Shown: positions 33,889-42,537 of the stretch, one piece after another | Layout: each line of letters starts with the position of its first letter | How positions within the stretch are numbered: the first letter of the stretch is position 1 | DNA from: Mucilaginibacter pankratovii | GTDB lineage: Bacteria; Bacteroidota; Bacteroidia; Sphingobacteriales; Sphingobacteriaceae | Length of the DNA stretch: 64,000 bases | Assembly (NCBI RefSeq): GCF_014773265.1 | Contig: NZ_JACWMY010000008.1 | Location: 1-64,000, forward strand | Reading direction: 5' to 3' | Notes under the pieces: model-generated | Database searches by the model: none | What the model was told of the DNA's origin: nothing | Seen by the model: only the letters and a program-made list of their open reading frames with translations | Program-made: the position numbers and the translations under genes

Positions 33889-35062
33889 CCCCCACATGTT
33901 CCTCCACATATTTTTTTGATGTCCTTGCCGTGCGGTAACGGAATATCTCATCATCCATCAAACTCCCGGCAGTAGTTAATAATTCCGCTTCGGTACTAAT
34001 GCTGAAGGCGGCATTCAATTCAATCAGGTCCTTCGCTTCCTTAAATTTATCATACTTAGGCCCAAATATCACCGGCATACCAAAGGCCGCGGCCTCCAGC
34101 GTATTGTGGATGCCCGCGCCAAACCCACCGCCAATGTAAGCGATATCGGCGTATTGATACAGGGACGAAAGCATCCCGATGTTATCCACGATGAGGGTAG
34201 TGAGTGGTGAGTGGTGAGTACTGAGTTGAGAATACTTTACAGTAGAGTCCTTTGGCAATATGTTTACCAGGTTGCTTATCTTCTCCCCGCCAATCTCGTG
34301 CGGGGCGAAGATGAATTTCCAATCGGGGTGTTTGTCGATCAGCGTAGCTAACAATTTTTCATCAGCGGACCAGGTGCTGCCTGCTATAAAGAGCTTGTGG
34401 TCGCCTTTAAAAGCGGCAATCTCAGGCAATTCCCGTGGCTGCTGCGCGTTGGCCCATACCCTGTCAAACCGGGTATCGCCGCTGATGGTGATGTTTGATT
34501 TACCCAAACCCTGCAACAAATGTTTACTATCCGCATCCTGCACAAAAAACCAGGTAACCAGTTTCAGCATGTTGCGATGCAAGCCCCCGTACCATTTAAA
34601 AAAAACCTGCCCGGGCCTGAAGATGCCCGAGATAATATAAAGAGGCACATGCTGCTTATGCAGCTCGTTAAAATAATGATACCAGTACTCGTACTTGGTA
34701 AAAATGACCATCGCCGGTTTTATGGTGCTGATAAATTTGGCCGCGTTTTGAGCCGTATCCAGCGGCAAATAGTAAACGGCGTTAGCAAGCGGCGTATTTT
34801 TACGCACCTCGTAACCCGAGGGCGAAAAAAAGGTGATAACGATAGGTTTATCCGGGTAAAGCAGCTTCATTTGCTCTAAAACCGGCCTGCCCTGCTCAAA
34901 TTCGCCCAGCGAAGCGAAGTGAAACCAGATGCTGGAAGCTAAGGGTTCAACCGTATTGTTTTTTTGCCCGGCAAGCCATAACCCGGCTTTTTTATTAAAA
35001 ACAGCTACAATATGCGCCAGGCAGTAATATATAATGATGGCAATGTTGTATAGTTGAACCAT
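33848..35062 (-). CDS. waaA: WaaA, Kdo transferase
   Basis: 404 aa. N-terminal membrane anchor, then WFHFASLGEFEQGRPV (the catalytic Glu in this motif), TFFSPSGYEVR, GDTRFDRV, and the C-terminal GGGFGAGIHNTLEAAAFG and GPKYDKFKEA. It adds Kdo from CMP-Kdo to lipid IVA in LPS core synthesis. Residues about 277-289 (SQLSTHHSPLTTL) are encoded by a TGAGTGGTGAG-type low-complexity repeat. Confidence 0.92.
   Translation of the reverse strand: MVQLYNIAIIIYYCLAHIVAVFNKKAGLWLAGQKNNTVEPLASSIWFHFASLGEFEQGRPVLEQMKLLYPDKPIVITFFSPSGYEVRKNTPLANAVYYLPLDTAQNAAKFISTIKPAMVIFTKYEYWYHYFNELHKQHVPLYIISGIFRPGQVFFKWYGGLHRNMLKLVTWFFVQDADSKHLLQGLGKSNITISGDTRFDRVWANAQQPRELPEIAAFKGDHKLFIAGSTWSADEKLLATLIDKHPDWKFIFAPHEIGGEKISNLVNILPKDSTVKYSQLSTHHSPLTTLIVDNIGMLSSLYQYADIAYIGGGFGAGIHNTLEAAAFGMPVIFGPKYDKFKEAKDLIELNAAFSISTEAELLTTAGSLMDDEIFRYRTARTSKKYVEEHVGATEAIVKYIKAKH
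34196..34231. repeat. in-frame AGTGAGTGGTGAG repeat inside waaA
   Basis: GTAGTGAGTGGTGAGTGGTG followed by AGTACTGAGTTGAG reads within the coding frame. The same word family (GTGAGTGGTGAATAGTGAG) sits at the end of recJ (8469-8505). Confidence 0.6.
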
Positions 35063-35207
35063 TTTTAAATTTGTAATTATTATCTTCGTCGGCAGTAAAA
35101 GTAATAACTTATATCACAAGTATCGTGCTATATTACCTGCGCAAGGCTGGTATCCTCTATAATTGGCTTCGGTTTTTAAATATTCAATAATTAAATAAAA
35201 TAAATTA

Positions 35208-36200
35208 ATGGCAACGCGTAAACGTATTTTAATAACCGGTGCTGCCGGATTTTTAGGCTCGCATCTTTGCGACAGGTTTATAAAAGAAGATTTTCATGTT
35301 ATTGCAATGGACAACCTGATAACAGGCGACCTGCGCAACATCGAACACCTCTTTAAATTAGAGAATTTCGAATTCTACAATCACGATGTTTCTACATTTG
35401 TGTATGTATCCGGCGAATTGGATTACATCCTGCATTTTGCTTCGCCGGCAAGCCCTATCGATTATTTAAAAATACCTATCCAAACCTTAAAAGTTGGTTC
35501 GTTGGGTACGCATAATCTGCTGGGCCTTGCTAAACACAAAAACGCCAGGATGCTTATCGCCTCCACTTCAGAAATTTATGGCGACCCAAGCGTTAACCCG
35601 CAACCCGAAGAATATTGGGGTAATGTAAACACGGTTGGCCCGCGTGGTGTTTACGACGAAGCCAAACGCTTCCAGGAATCTATCACCATGGCTTACCACA
35701 CTTTCCATGGTTTAGAAACCCGCATCGTGCGCATCTTTAATACCTACGGGCCGCGTATGCGCCTAAACGACGGACGCGTACTACCTGCTTTCATAGGCCA
35801 GGCTATCCGCGGCGAAGACCTTACCGTTTTTGGTGATGGCTCGCAAACACGTTCGTTTTGCTATGTAGATGATCTGATTGAAGGTATTTACCGTTTACTG
35901 TTTAGCGATTACGCACTGCCTATGAATATTGGTAACCCAAGCGAGATCACCATTAAAGAATTTGGCGAAGAGATCATCAAGCTTACCGGTACTTCGCAAA
36001 AAATGGTTTATAAAGACCTGCCTACAGACGACCCTAAACAACGCCGCCCGGATATCACCAAAGCAAGGGCCATTTTAGGCTGGGAGCCAAAGGTATCGCG
36101 CGAGGAAGGCCTTAAAATAACTTACGATTATTTTAAATCGCTACCGCAGGATGTGATTGAAAAAGTAGAACATAAGGATTTTACAACCTACAATAAATAA
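35208..36200 (+). CDS. UDP-glucuronate decarboxylase-like SDR (UXS type)
   Basis: 330 aa. [18 protein letters not shown], the diagnostic [35 protein letters not shown], catalytic YxxxK in [12 protein letters not shown], and [10 protein letters not shown] with [14 protein letters not shown]. These are the features of UXS (UDP-xylose synthase), which makes UDP-xylose from UDP-glucuronate for glycan synthesis. Function of the product here is unknown. It ends with a terminator hairpin. Confidence 0.85.
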   Translation: MATRKRILITGAAGFLGSHLCDRFIKEDFHVIAMDNLITGDLRNIEHLFKLENFEFYNHDVSTFVYVSGELDYILHFASPASPIDYLKIPIQTLKVGSLGTHNLLGLAKHKNARMLIASTSEIYGDPSVNPQPEEYWGNVNTVGPRGVYDEAKRFQESITMAYHTFHGLETRIVRIFNTYGPRMRLNDGRVLPAFIGQAIRGEDLTVFGDGSQTRSFCYVDDLIEGIYRLLFSDYALPMNIGNPSEITIKEFGEEIIKLTGTSQKMVYKDLPTDDPKQRRPDITKARAILGWEPKVSREEGLKITYDYFKSLPQDVIEKVEHKDFTTYNK

Positions 36201-36205
36201 TTTTG

Positions 36206-36241
36206 TTAAGCCTTGCGAATATCTTTGCAAGGCTTAACTTT
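36206..36241 (+). terminator. terminator after the UXS-like gene
   Basis: TTAAGCCTTGC (36206-36216), 10-base loop, GCAAGGCTTAA (36227-36237), then CTTTATCC. A perfect 11-bp stem. The loop region holds TATCTTTG, which looks like a -7 box but has no -33 partner. Confidence 0.8.
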
Positions 36242-36258
36242 ATCCAAAAGTGTTATAA

Positions 36259-37278
36259 ATGAAAATATTAGTTACAGGAGGTTTAGGTTTTATTGGCTCG
36301 CATACCGTAGTTGAATTAGTAAACGCAGGCTACGAGCCGGTAATTATCGATGATCTCTCTAACTCCAGCATCAAAATATTAGATCAGCTTGCAAAAATAA
36401 TAGGCTACAAACCAAAATTTTACAAGCTGGACCTTTGCGATGAAGAAGCTGTAAACAACTTTGCCCGCCAGGAGCCCGAAATTGGTGGCATTATCCATTT
36501 TGCCGCCTTTAAGGCCGTTGGCGAATCGGTAAAGCTTCCGCTTAAATATTACCGCAACAATTTTTTCTCGTTAATAAACATCCTTAACGCTTACGAAGGC
36601 AAAGCACTAAACTTTGTGTTCTCATCCAGCTGTACCGTTTACGGCCAGCCCGATAATCTCCCCGTAACCGAGGACGCTCCGGTAAAAGCAGCGCAATCGC
36701 CTTATGGTAATACCAAGCAAATTGCAGAGGAAATATTGAAAGATGTTATCGCCGCGGGCAGTACCTATAAAATTATCTCGCTGAGATATTTTAACCCGGT
36801 TGGCGCACACGAATCGGCCTTAATTGGCGAGTTGCCTATTGGCGTACCGCAAAACCTGGTGCCTTTTATTACGCAAACAGCCATTGGCAAGCGCGAAAAA
36901 CTTACCGTATTCGGCGATCAGTACAACACACGCGATGGCAGCAACGTTCGCGATTATATACACGTTGTAGACCTTGGCAAGGCACACGTAGCAGCCCTTA
37001 AACTGGCCGAAAAGGCAAGCTTTAAAGGATTTGATGTGTTTAACATCGGCACGGGCACCGGCACCTCGGTATTAGAGGTAATCAAAGCCTTTGAAGAAAC
37101 AACCGGCGTTAAACTCAACTACCAGATAGGCCCCGCACGCGCAGGCGATGTGGAGCAGGTTTGGGGCGATGTTACAAAATCTACCAACGAGCTCAATTGG
37201 AAAACCGGGCTGGGCATCAACGAAATGATGTCATCTGCATGGAATTGGGAAAACTATTTGGCCAAAAATCCATTATAG
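36259..37278 (+). CDS. galE: UDP-glucose 4-epimerase
   Basis: 339 aa. ILVTGGLGFIGSHTVVEL, IHFAAFKAVGESVKLPLKYY, SSSCTVYGQP, catalytic YxxxK in SPYGNTKQIAEEIL, and LRYFNPVGAHESALIGE with GDQYNTRDGSNVRDYIHVVDL. It interconverts UDP-glucose and UDP-galactose. Middle gene of the nucleotide-sugar block. Confidence 0.95.
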   Translation: MKILVTGGLGFIGSHTVVELVNAGYEPVIIDDLSNSSIKILDQLAKIIGYKPKFYKLDLCDEEAVNNFARQEPEIGGIIHFAAFKAVGESVKLPLKYYRNNFFSLINILNAYEGKALNFVFSSSCTVYGQPDNLPVTEDAPVKAAQSPYGNTKQIAEEILKDVIAAGSTYKIISLRYFNPVGAHESALIGELPIGVPQNLVPFITQTAIGKREKLTVFGDQYNTRDGSNVRDYIHVVDLGKAHVAALKLAEKASFKGFDVFNIGTGTGTSVLEVIKAFEETTGVKLNYQIGPARAGDVEQVWGDVTKSTNELNWKTGLGINEMMSSAWNWENYLAKNPL

Positions 37279-37349
37279 CACATACAATTAAGCTAATGCC
37301 GGTAATTGCCACGTTATGGCTACGGCTTTAGTTGAAACAGCTTTCTGAA

Positions 37350-38402
37350 ATGAAAAAAATTATTATTACCGGCGGGGCTGGGTTTATCGGTTCGCACGTG
37401 GTGCGCCGGTTTGTAAAAACCTACCCGCAGTACCAGATCATCAACCTCGATAAATTAACCTACGCCGGCAACCTGGCCAATTTAAAAGATATTGAAAATG
37501 AGCCTAACTATCGCTTTGTAAAAGGCGATATTGTTGACCTGGCCTACATCAATAACTTATTTGAAGTGGAGCAGCCGGATGCGGTGATACACCTTGCAGC
37601 CGAGTCGCATGTGGACCGCTCTATATCTAACCCGCTGGAATTTGTGATGACCAACGTGGTTGGCACCGTAAATTTGCTGAACGCGGCTAAAACCATCTGG
37701 AAGGATAACTACGCCGATAAACGCTTTTACCATGTATCTACCGATGAGGTGTACGGCACCCTTGGCGATACCGACATGTTTGTGGAAACTACCGCCTACG
37801 ATCCGCACTCGCCGTATTCGGCTTCTAAAGCAAGTTCCGATCACTTTGTGAGGGCTTACTATGACACTTACGGGTTGCCAACGGTTATATCCAACTGCAG
37901 CAACAACTACGGTTCGTTCCATTTCCCCGAGAAACTGATACCGCTTGCCATCCATAATATAAAGCAGCAAAAACCTGTACCCGTATATGGCAAAGGCGAA
38001 AACATCCGCGATTGGCTTTGGGTAGAAGACCATGCCCGTGCTATTGATGTGATATTTCACCAGGCGGCCACAGGCACCACCTACAACATAGGCGGGCACA
38101 ACGAGTGGAAAAATATTGACCTGATACAACTGCTTTGTAGTATATTAGACAAAAAACTGGGTCGCGAGGCGGGGGAATCGGCAAAACTGATCACCTACGT
38201 TACCGACCGGGCCGGGCACGACCTTCGTTACGCCATCGATGCAACCAAGCTAAAGAACGAGCTGGGATGGGAGCCATCGATAACTTTTGAAGAAGGGCTG
38301 GAAAAAACTGTAGATTGGTACCTGGCAAACGAAGGCTGGCTTAGCGATGTAACATCGGGCCATTACCAGGAATATTACAGTGAGCAATATAATAACCGTT
38401 AA
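37350..38402 (+). CDS. rfbB: dTDP-glucose 4,6-dehydratase
   Basis: 350 aa from ATG 37350 (MKKIIITGGAGFIGSHV); a TTG at 37332 in frame is less likely. Motifs: HLAAESHVDRSI, STDEVYGTLG, catalytic YxxxK in SPYSASKASSDHFVRAY with the preceding DE pair, and NNYGSFHFPEKLIPL. It makes dTDP-4-keto-6-deoxyglucose, the first step to dTDP-rhamnose and other deoxysugars. RfbA, C and D are not in this window. Confidence 0.95.
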   Translation: MKKIIITGGAGFIGSHVVRRFVKTYPQYQIINLDKLTYAGNLANLKDIENEPNYRFVKGDIVDLAYINNLFEVEQPDAVIHLAAESHVDRSISNPLEFVMTNVVGTVNLLNAAKTIWKDNYADKRFYHVSTDEVYGTLGDTDMFVETTAYDPHSPYSASKASSDHFVRAYYDTYGLPTVISNCSNNYGSFHFPEKLIPLAIHNIKQQKPVPVYGKGENIRDWLWVEDHARAIDVIFHQAATGTTYNIGGHNEWKNIDLIQLLCSILDKKLGREAGESAKLITYVTDRAGHDLRYAIDATKLKNELGWEPSITFEEGLEKTVDWYLANEGWLSDVTSGHYQEYYSEQYNNR

Positions 38403-38405
38403 AGA

Positions 38406-39149
38406 ATGTTTGGATTATTTAAGAGAAAGCAAGTAAAAAAAGAAAGAACGCTCGATTATGGGCCGGTTGTGGTAGATATGCATTCACACGTGCTACCGGG
38501 GATAGATGATGGCGCGCAAACGCCCGAAGAATCTGTTTTCCTCATCAAAAAAATGATGGAACTGGGCATTAAAAAAATAATTGCCACCCCCCATGTGATG
38601 GTTGATTATTATCGTAACGATCGCGAATCTATCATGAACGCGCTTGCTGTTCTTAAAGAAGAACTCAAAAACCAGAACATAGATATCCCTGTTGAGGCGG
38701 CTGCCGAGCACTACTTCGATGAGACCTTTGAGAAACGTATAGACGAACGCAGCCTGATGACCATGGGTGCCGATAATTATGTATTGTTTGAGCTATCGTT
38801 TATTAACGAGCCGCCTAACGTGATACAAATGATCCAAAAAATGCGAGATGCCGGTTACAAGCCCATTTTGGCCCACCCCGAACGTTACGCTTATATGGAT
38901 ATCGACCGCATGATGGCTATACGCAGCTGGGGTTGCAGCCTACAGATAAACACCATATCATTAACAGGGTATTATGGTAAGCCAACCCAAAAAATGGCCG
39001 AGAGCATGGTAGATCACCAGATAGTTGATTTTATATCGAGCGATATGCACCATCCGCGCCATGCACAAGCATTTGAAGATGCCCTTACTACCGATTATAT
39101 AGAAAAGCTGCTGGTAGATTATCCACTAAAGAACAAGATGCTGCTTTAG
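38406..39149 (+). CDS. CpsB/YwqE-type PHP tyrosine phosphatase
   Basis: 247 aa PHP-domain metalloenzyme. Metal-binding motifs VDMHSHVLPGIDDGA (about 26-40), TPHVMVDYYRN, AHPERYAYM and SSDMHHPRHAQ. The family dephosphorylates the tyrosine kinase that controls capsule or exopolysaccharide polymerisation. It begins 3 bp after rfbB, so it is probably coupled to the sugar genes. The kinase partner is not in this window. Confidence 0.88.
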   Translation: MFGLFKRKQVKKERTLDYGPVVVDMHSHVLPGIDDGAQTPEESVFLIKKMMELGIKKIIATPHVMVDYYRNDRESIMNALAVLKEELKNQNIDIPVEAAAEHYFDETFEKRIDERSLMTMGADNYVLFELSFINEPPNVIQMIQKMRDAGYKPILAHPERYAYMDIDRMMAIRSWGCSLQINTISLTGYYGKPTQKMAESMVDHQIVDFISSDMHHPRHAQAFEDALTTDYIEKLLVDYPLKNKMLL

Positions 39150-39158
39150 AGTTAGGGG

Positions 39159-39311
39159 CAAAAAGTCAAGAATCAAGAGACAAGAAAATAAGAGATAATA
39201 AGAAGGGGAATAAGCAATGTGCTTATTCCCCTTCTTATTTATTATATACAGATCAGGAGTAGCCCCGAGCCTCTTATCTTCCAGTCTTGTCTCTTGATTC
39301 TTGTCTCTTAA
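39159..39311. repeat. palindromic repeat, CAAGAATCAAGAGACAAG family (full copy)
   Basis: The left arm AAGTCAAGAATCAAGAGACA pairs with CTTGTCTCTTGATTCTTG on the right. The core carries the strong hairpin 39198-39238. It is the best-preserved copy of the family also seen at 5487 and 6670. Confidence 0.75.
39198..39240. terminator. very strong hairpin, likely bidirectional terminator
   Basis: ATAAGAAGGGGAATAAGC (39198-39215) pairs perfectly with GCTTATTCCCCTTCTTAT (39221-39238), then TTTATTATA. The stem is 18-19 bp with a 3-5 base loop, between convergent cpsB-type and ABC permease genes. Confidence 0.75.
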
Positions 39312-39320
39312 CTCTAACCT

Positions 39321-40559
39321 CTATTCATACCTCAACGCTTCCACCGGATCAAGCTTAGCCGCTTTTTTTGCCGGGTAAAAGCCCGACGACAGGCCAATAA
39401 ACGTACAAAGCCCAATGGCGCAAAACAGCCAGAACCACGGCACTACAAAGGTGCCGCTAATTTGTACGGCTATAAGATTACCTGCAGCCATACCCAATAT
39501 AATACCCCCGACACCTCCGATAAGGCATATCACGATAGCTTCTATTAAAAACTGTTTACGTATAACCGATGGTGTGGCACCAATGGCTTTGCGCAGGCCT
39601 ATTTCGCGGGTACGCTCGGTAACGGATACCAGCATAATGTTCATCAGGCCAATGGCGGCGCCTATCAGGGTAATAATGCCTACCGCAAAACCGGCAGCGG
39701 TAACACCATTTAGGTTACTGGCAAGTTCGGCCTGTATCGAATCGGCACGGAAGATCTCAAAATTATCATCCTGCCCTAAATGCAGGCTGCGCACGTTCCT
39801 GAACAATGACGTTGCTTCGCCAATGGTAGCATCCAATGCTTCGGGCTGGCCTACGTTAACCACAATGGCAAATGATGGTTTTGACGTTGCCGCCAGTTGC
39901 CTTGCCTTTACAACCGGGATGATACAAAATTTATCGCCGCCAAAGCTGTTGCTCCCTTTTGCTGCGATAACGCCAATCACCCTGAATTTACTGGAACCGA
40001 GCAATATAGATTTGTTTATCGGGTCGGTATTTTTAAAAAGTTTCGATCTAAGCTCATCGCCTATGATCACCACGTTAGCGCCGTGATCAACCTCCGATGT
40101 AGAAAAATTACGCCCGAAAGCGATCTTGTGCCCCTTAATAAATATGTAATTCTCGTTACTGCCTATAACCCTGATGTTGGGGTTCGTTTTTATACTCTCG
40201 TATTTTGCGATAGCCGTACCCGATACGGTAAAATCGATACTGATGCGCACCGGCAGCTTAAAAGTTTTCTGGAAACGTTCGGCCTCCTGGTAACTGATGG
40301 CCGGGTAAATTTTACGGTGGCCGCCATTACCAAAGCTAATGCCCGAGCCACGGTTTTGTATAGTGAAGGAGTTTGCGCCAAGCCCGGCGAAGGCATCGTT
40401 AGTGAACTGTTTAATCCCTTCAATTGCCGTTAGTATCCCCACCAGCGCCATAATGCCTATGGCAATAATGAGGGCCGTAAGCGATGTACGCAGCCTGTTA
40501 CCAGCGATGGATTGTAAGGCTATAGCTATATTTTCTTTGTAGGTAGTTTTTACCGGCAT
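39321..40559 (-). CDS. MacB/FtsX-type ABC transporter permease
   Basis: 412 aa. One N-terminal membrane segment (SLTALIIAIGIMALVGILTA), a large periplasmic MacB_PCD domain (about 45-260), and three C-terminal membrane segments ending FYPAKKAAKLDPVEALRYE, the standard FtsX/MacB end. No ATPase gene is adjacent. These exporters move lipoproteins, peptides or drugs; substrate unknown. Confidence 0.88.
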   Translation of the reverse strand: MPVKTTYKENIAIALQSIAGNRLRTSLTALIIAIGIMALVGILTAIEGIKQFTNDAFAGLGANSFTIQNRGSGISFGNGGHRKIYPAISYQEAERFQKTFKLPVRISIDFTVSGTAIAKYESIKTNPNIRVIGSNENYIFIKGHKIAFGRNFSTSEVDHGANVVIIGDELRSKLFKNTDPINKSILLGSSKFRVIGVIAAKGSNSFGGDKFCIIPVVKARQLAATSKPSFAIVVNVGQPEALDATIGEATSLFRNVRSLHLGQDDNFEIFRADSIQAELASNLNGVTAAGFAVGIITLIGAAIGLMNIMLVSVTERTREIGLRKAIGATPSVIRKQFLIEAIVICLIGGVGGIILGMAAGNLIAVQISGTFVVPWFWLFCAIGLCTFIGLSSGFYPAKKAAKLDPVEALRYE

Positions 40560-40706
40560 GGCTTAAAATTAAGAAACTCGTTTGCATTTGACTATGGCAC
40601 AGCACAATTTGTTACAAGCTGCCTAACGATTTAATACAGGCAAATTAAAAGTATTTGCGCAGGCAAAAAACTTGTAGTACTTTCATTTAAATAAGCACCT
40701 ATACCT

Positions 40707-41444
40707 GTGAGAAAGATAGTATTACTGATAACCTTAACCTTTGCTGCAATAACAGACGCTGCCGCGCAGCAGGAAACCGTTTCAACTAAAGTGGTAGCTG
40801 TATCACAAACCACTATGGAACAAAAAATAGTAAAAGACAGCACGGGCGCAATATTGCCGTATGCCCAATGGCATCAAATGATGGCAGGGGGTGGCTACAT
40901 GCTCAGGAGCAAGGGTTATAACACCGATAGTATGACGATTGTTAAAATGAGTGCCGCTGATATCGCCGCCCGCAATAGCAGGCGAAGTGCCATGCCCGCA
41001 ATAATGCTGCCGCCAAGTCCGGCCTTCCCGATAGGTGAAAAAAAAGAGCTTTTTAATGCCAAAGATGTGGACGGTAAAAAGGTTGATTTTAAAGCGCTGG
41101 CCGGTAAAGTTATCGTACTCAATTTTTGGTTTATCAACTGCCCGCCATGCAAAGAAGAGATCCCCGAACTTAATAAATTGGTGGCCGATAACCCTGATGT
41201 AGTGTTTATTGGTATAGGGCTCGACTTGAAATACGAGATAAAAGATTTCCTGAAAGCCACTCCATTTAATTACCGCCAAATTTATGATGCCCGTGAAGAT
41301 TGCACCCGCTATGGCATTAACAGCTACCCTACCAACGTAGTGATCGATAAAAAGGGAGTTACCCGGTACAGTTCATCGGGTTTTGGTGAAGGTGCTTTAA
41401 CTTATCTCAAAAAAACAATTGAAGAGGTAAAAGCAGAAAATTAA
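40707..41444 (+). CDS. TlpA-type thiol-disulfide oxidoreductase, secreted
   Basis: 245 aa with a GTG start at 40707 and a signal peptide (MRKIVLLITLTFAAITDAAAQ). The C-terminal half (about 115-245) is a thioredoxin fold with active site FINCPPCKEEIPELN and YPTNVVIDKKG. The N-terminal half is an unrecognised beta-rich domain. It probably acts in the periplasm in redox folding or cytochrome maturation. Confidence 0.85.
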   Translation: MRKIVLLITLTFAAITDAAAQQETVSTKVVAVSQTTMEQKIVKDSTGAILPYAQWHQMMAGGGYMLRSKGYNTDSMTIVKMSAADIAARNSRRSAMPAIMLPPSPAFPIGEKKELFNAKDVDGKKVDFKALAGKVIVLNFWFINCPPCKEEIPELNKLVADNPDVVFIGIGLDLKYEIKDFLKATPFNYRQIYDAREDCTRYGINSYPTNVVIDKKGVTRYSSSGFGEGALTYLKKTIEEVKAEN

Positions 41445-41479
41445 TTGGGAAAAGTTGTAGGGGAAAACCGCTAACTAAA

Positions 41480-41504
41480 AAACCCCATCCAAGGGACGGG
41501 GTTT
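41480..41504 (-). terminator. terminator downstream of the iscA-like gene
   Basis: On the minus strand AAACCCC, loop, GGGGTTT followed by TTTAG: stem between 41498-41504 and 41480-41486. It serves the minus-strand gene; on the plus strand it lacks a T run. Confidence 0.6.
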
Positions 41505-41555
41505 ACAATATCATTCTATAAATTCTCAGAATTCTTTAAAATTCGGGTTCAGACA

Positions 41556-41909
41556 TTATACCGAAAACGAAGTACCGCAACCGCAGGTGCTTGCAGCGTT
41601 AGGGTTATTAAAAGTAAAGCCGCGGGCGTTCAATCCGTCCTGAAAATCTATCTGCATACCAGCCAGGTATAAGCCATGTGCTTTGTGCATATAAACTACC
41701 AAACCCTCAATTAAAAACTCCTGATCGCCTTCTTTTTTCTGGTCGAAACCTAAAACGTAGCTCATGCCCGAGCAGCCACCACCCTCAACGCCAATGCGTA
41801 AGCCAAAATCGTCAGTTAATTCCTGCTGATCTCTCAGTTTAAAAAGTTCTTTTACGGCACCCTGGGTAAAGGTTACAGGTGCAGTTAGGGTTTCCACAAA
41901 CGCGCTCAT
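41556..41909 (-). CDS. A-type iron-sulfur carrier (HesB/IscA)
   Basis: 117 aa. The three conserved cysteines are present: GGGCSGMSYVLGF (about 44-56) and the C-terminal STCGCGTSF. It carries Fe-S clusters to apoproteins. The subtype (IscA, SufA or ErpA) cannot be told. Its 5' side is a short gap to the divergent 42002 gene. Confidence 0.9.
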   Translation of the reverse strand: MSAFVETLTAPVTFTQGAVKELFKLRDQQELTDDFGLRIGVEGGGCSGMSYVLGFDQKKEGDQEFLIEGLVVYMHKAHGLYLAGMQIDFQDGLNARGFTFNNPNAASTCGCGTSFSV

Positions 41910-42001
41910 CTTATTTTTAATTAACTATACAAATATAAGGTAAAATGCGGATTTTTGTCGCGGCCATATTATTTATGACCTCTGCCTAACATTTAAAAAA
42001 C

Positions 42002-42532
42002 ATGGTACTTTATAGCATATTAATGGATATTGCAAAATATACAATGGCCGGTATTGGCGTGGTGTATGTTGCCTTCTATCTGTTTAAACCTTACTTAGAT
42101 AAAACCCAAACCCTGCAGGCACTGGAGTTGAAAAAGGGATTAAGCGCGCAAACGCTTCCATTGCGCCTGCAAGCTTATGAGCGGCTGGTGCTTTTTGTAG
42201 AGCGGGTAAACCCTGCCAATTTACTCATCCGCTTAAACGGCAACAGCCTTTCGGCAGCCGAACTGAATATTATTATTGTGAACGAGGTACGCAACGAGTA
42301 CCAGCATAACGTAACCCAGCAAATTTATGTAAGCGACCGCGCCTGGGCCGTGATCAAACGCGTAAAAGAAGATACTCTTGCCGTAGTGAACAGCGCTGTA
42401 AAAGCACTGCCCGAAGGTGCCAACGGGCTCGATTTGGGCCGTATTATTCTAAACCACCTCGGCAAGCTGGAAGATAACCCTTACGATATTGCCATTACCC
42501 TGTTAAGGAAAGACCTGGAGGACTTGTTTTAA
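42002..42532 (+). CDS. membrane-anchored hypothetical protein upstream of the mutase
   Basis: 176 aa. One N-terminal membrane segment (about 12-28), then a long helical cytoplasmic part ([54 protein letters not shown]). I recall similar proteins next to mutase genes in Bacteroidetes but no domain name is certain. It ends 5 bp before the mutase gene. Confidence 0.6.
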   Translation: MVLYSILMDIAKYTMAGIGVVYVAFYLFKPYLDKTQTLQALELKKGLSAQTLPLRLQAYERLVLFVERVNPANLLIRLNGNSLSAAELNIIIVNEVRNEYQHNVTQQIYVSDRAWAVIKRVKEDTLAVVNSAVKALPEGANGLDLGRIILNHLGKLEDNPYDIAITLLRKDLEDLF

Positions 42533-42537
42533 CACTT

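Noticed and set aside
36206-36237. galE promoter with TATCTTTG
   Set aside because: The box is the loop of a perfect terminator hairpin and has no -33 element at 19-21 bp.
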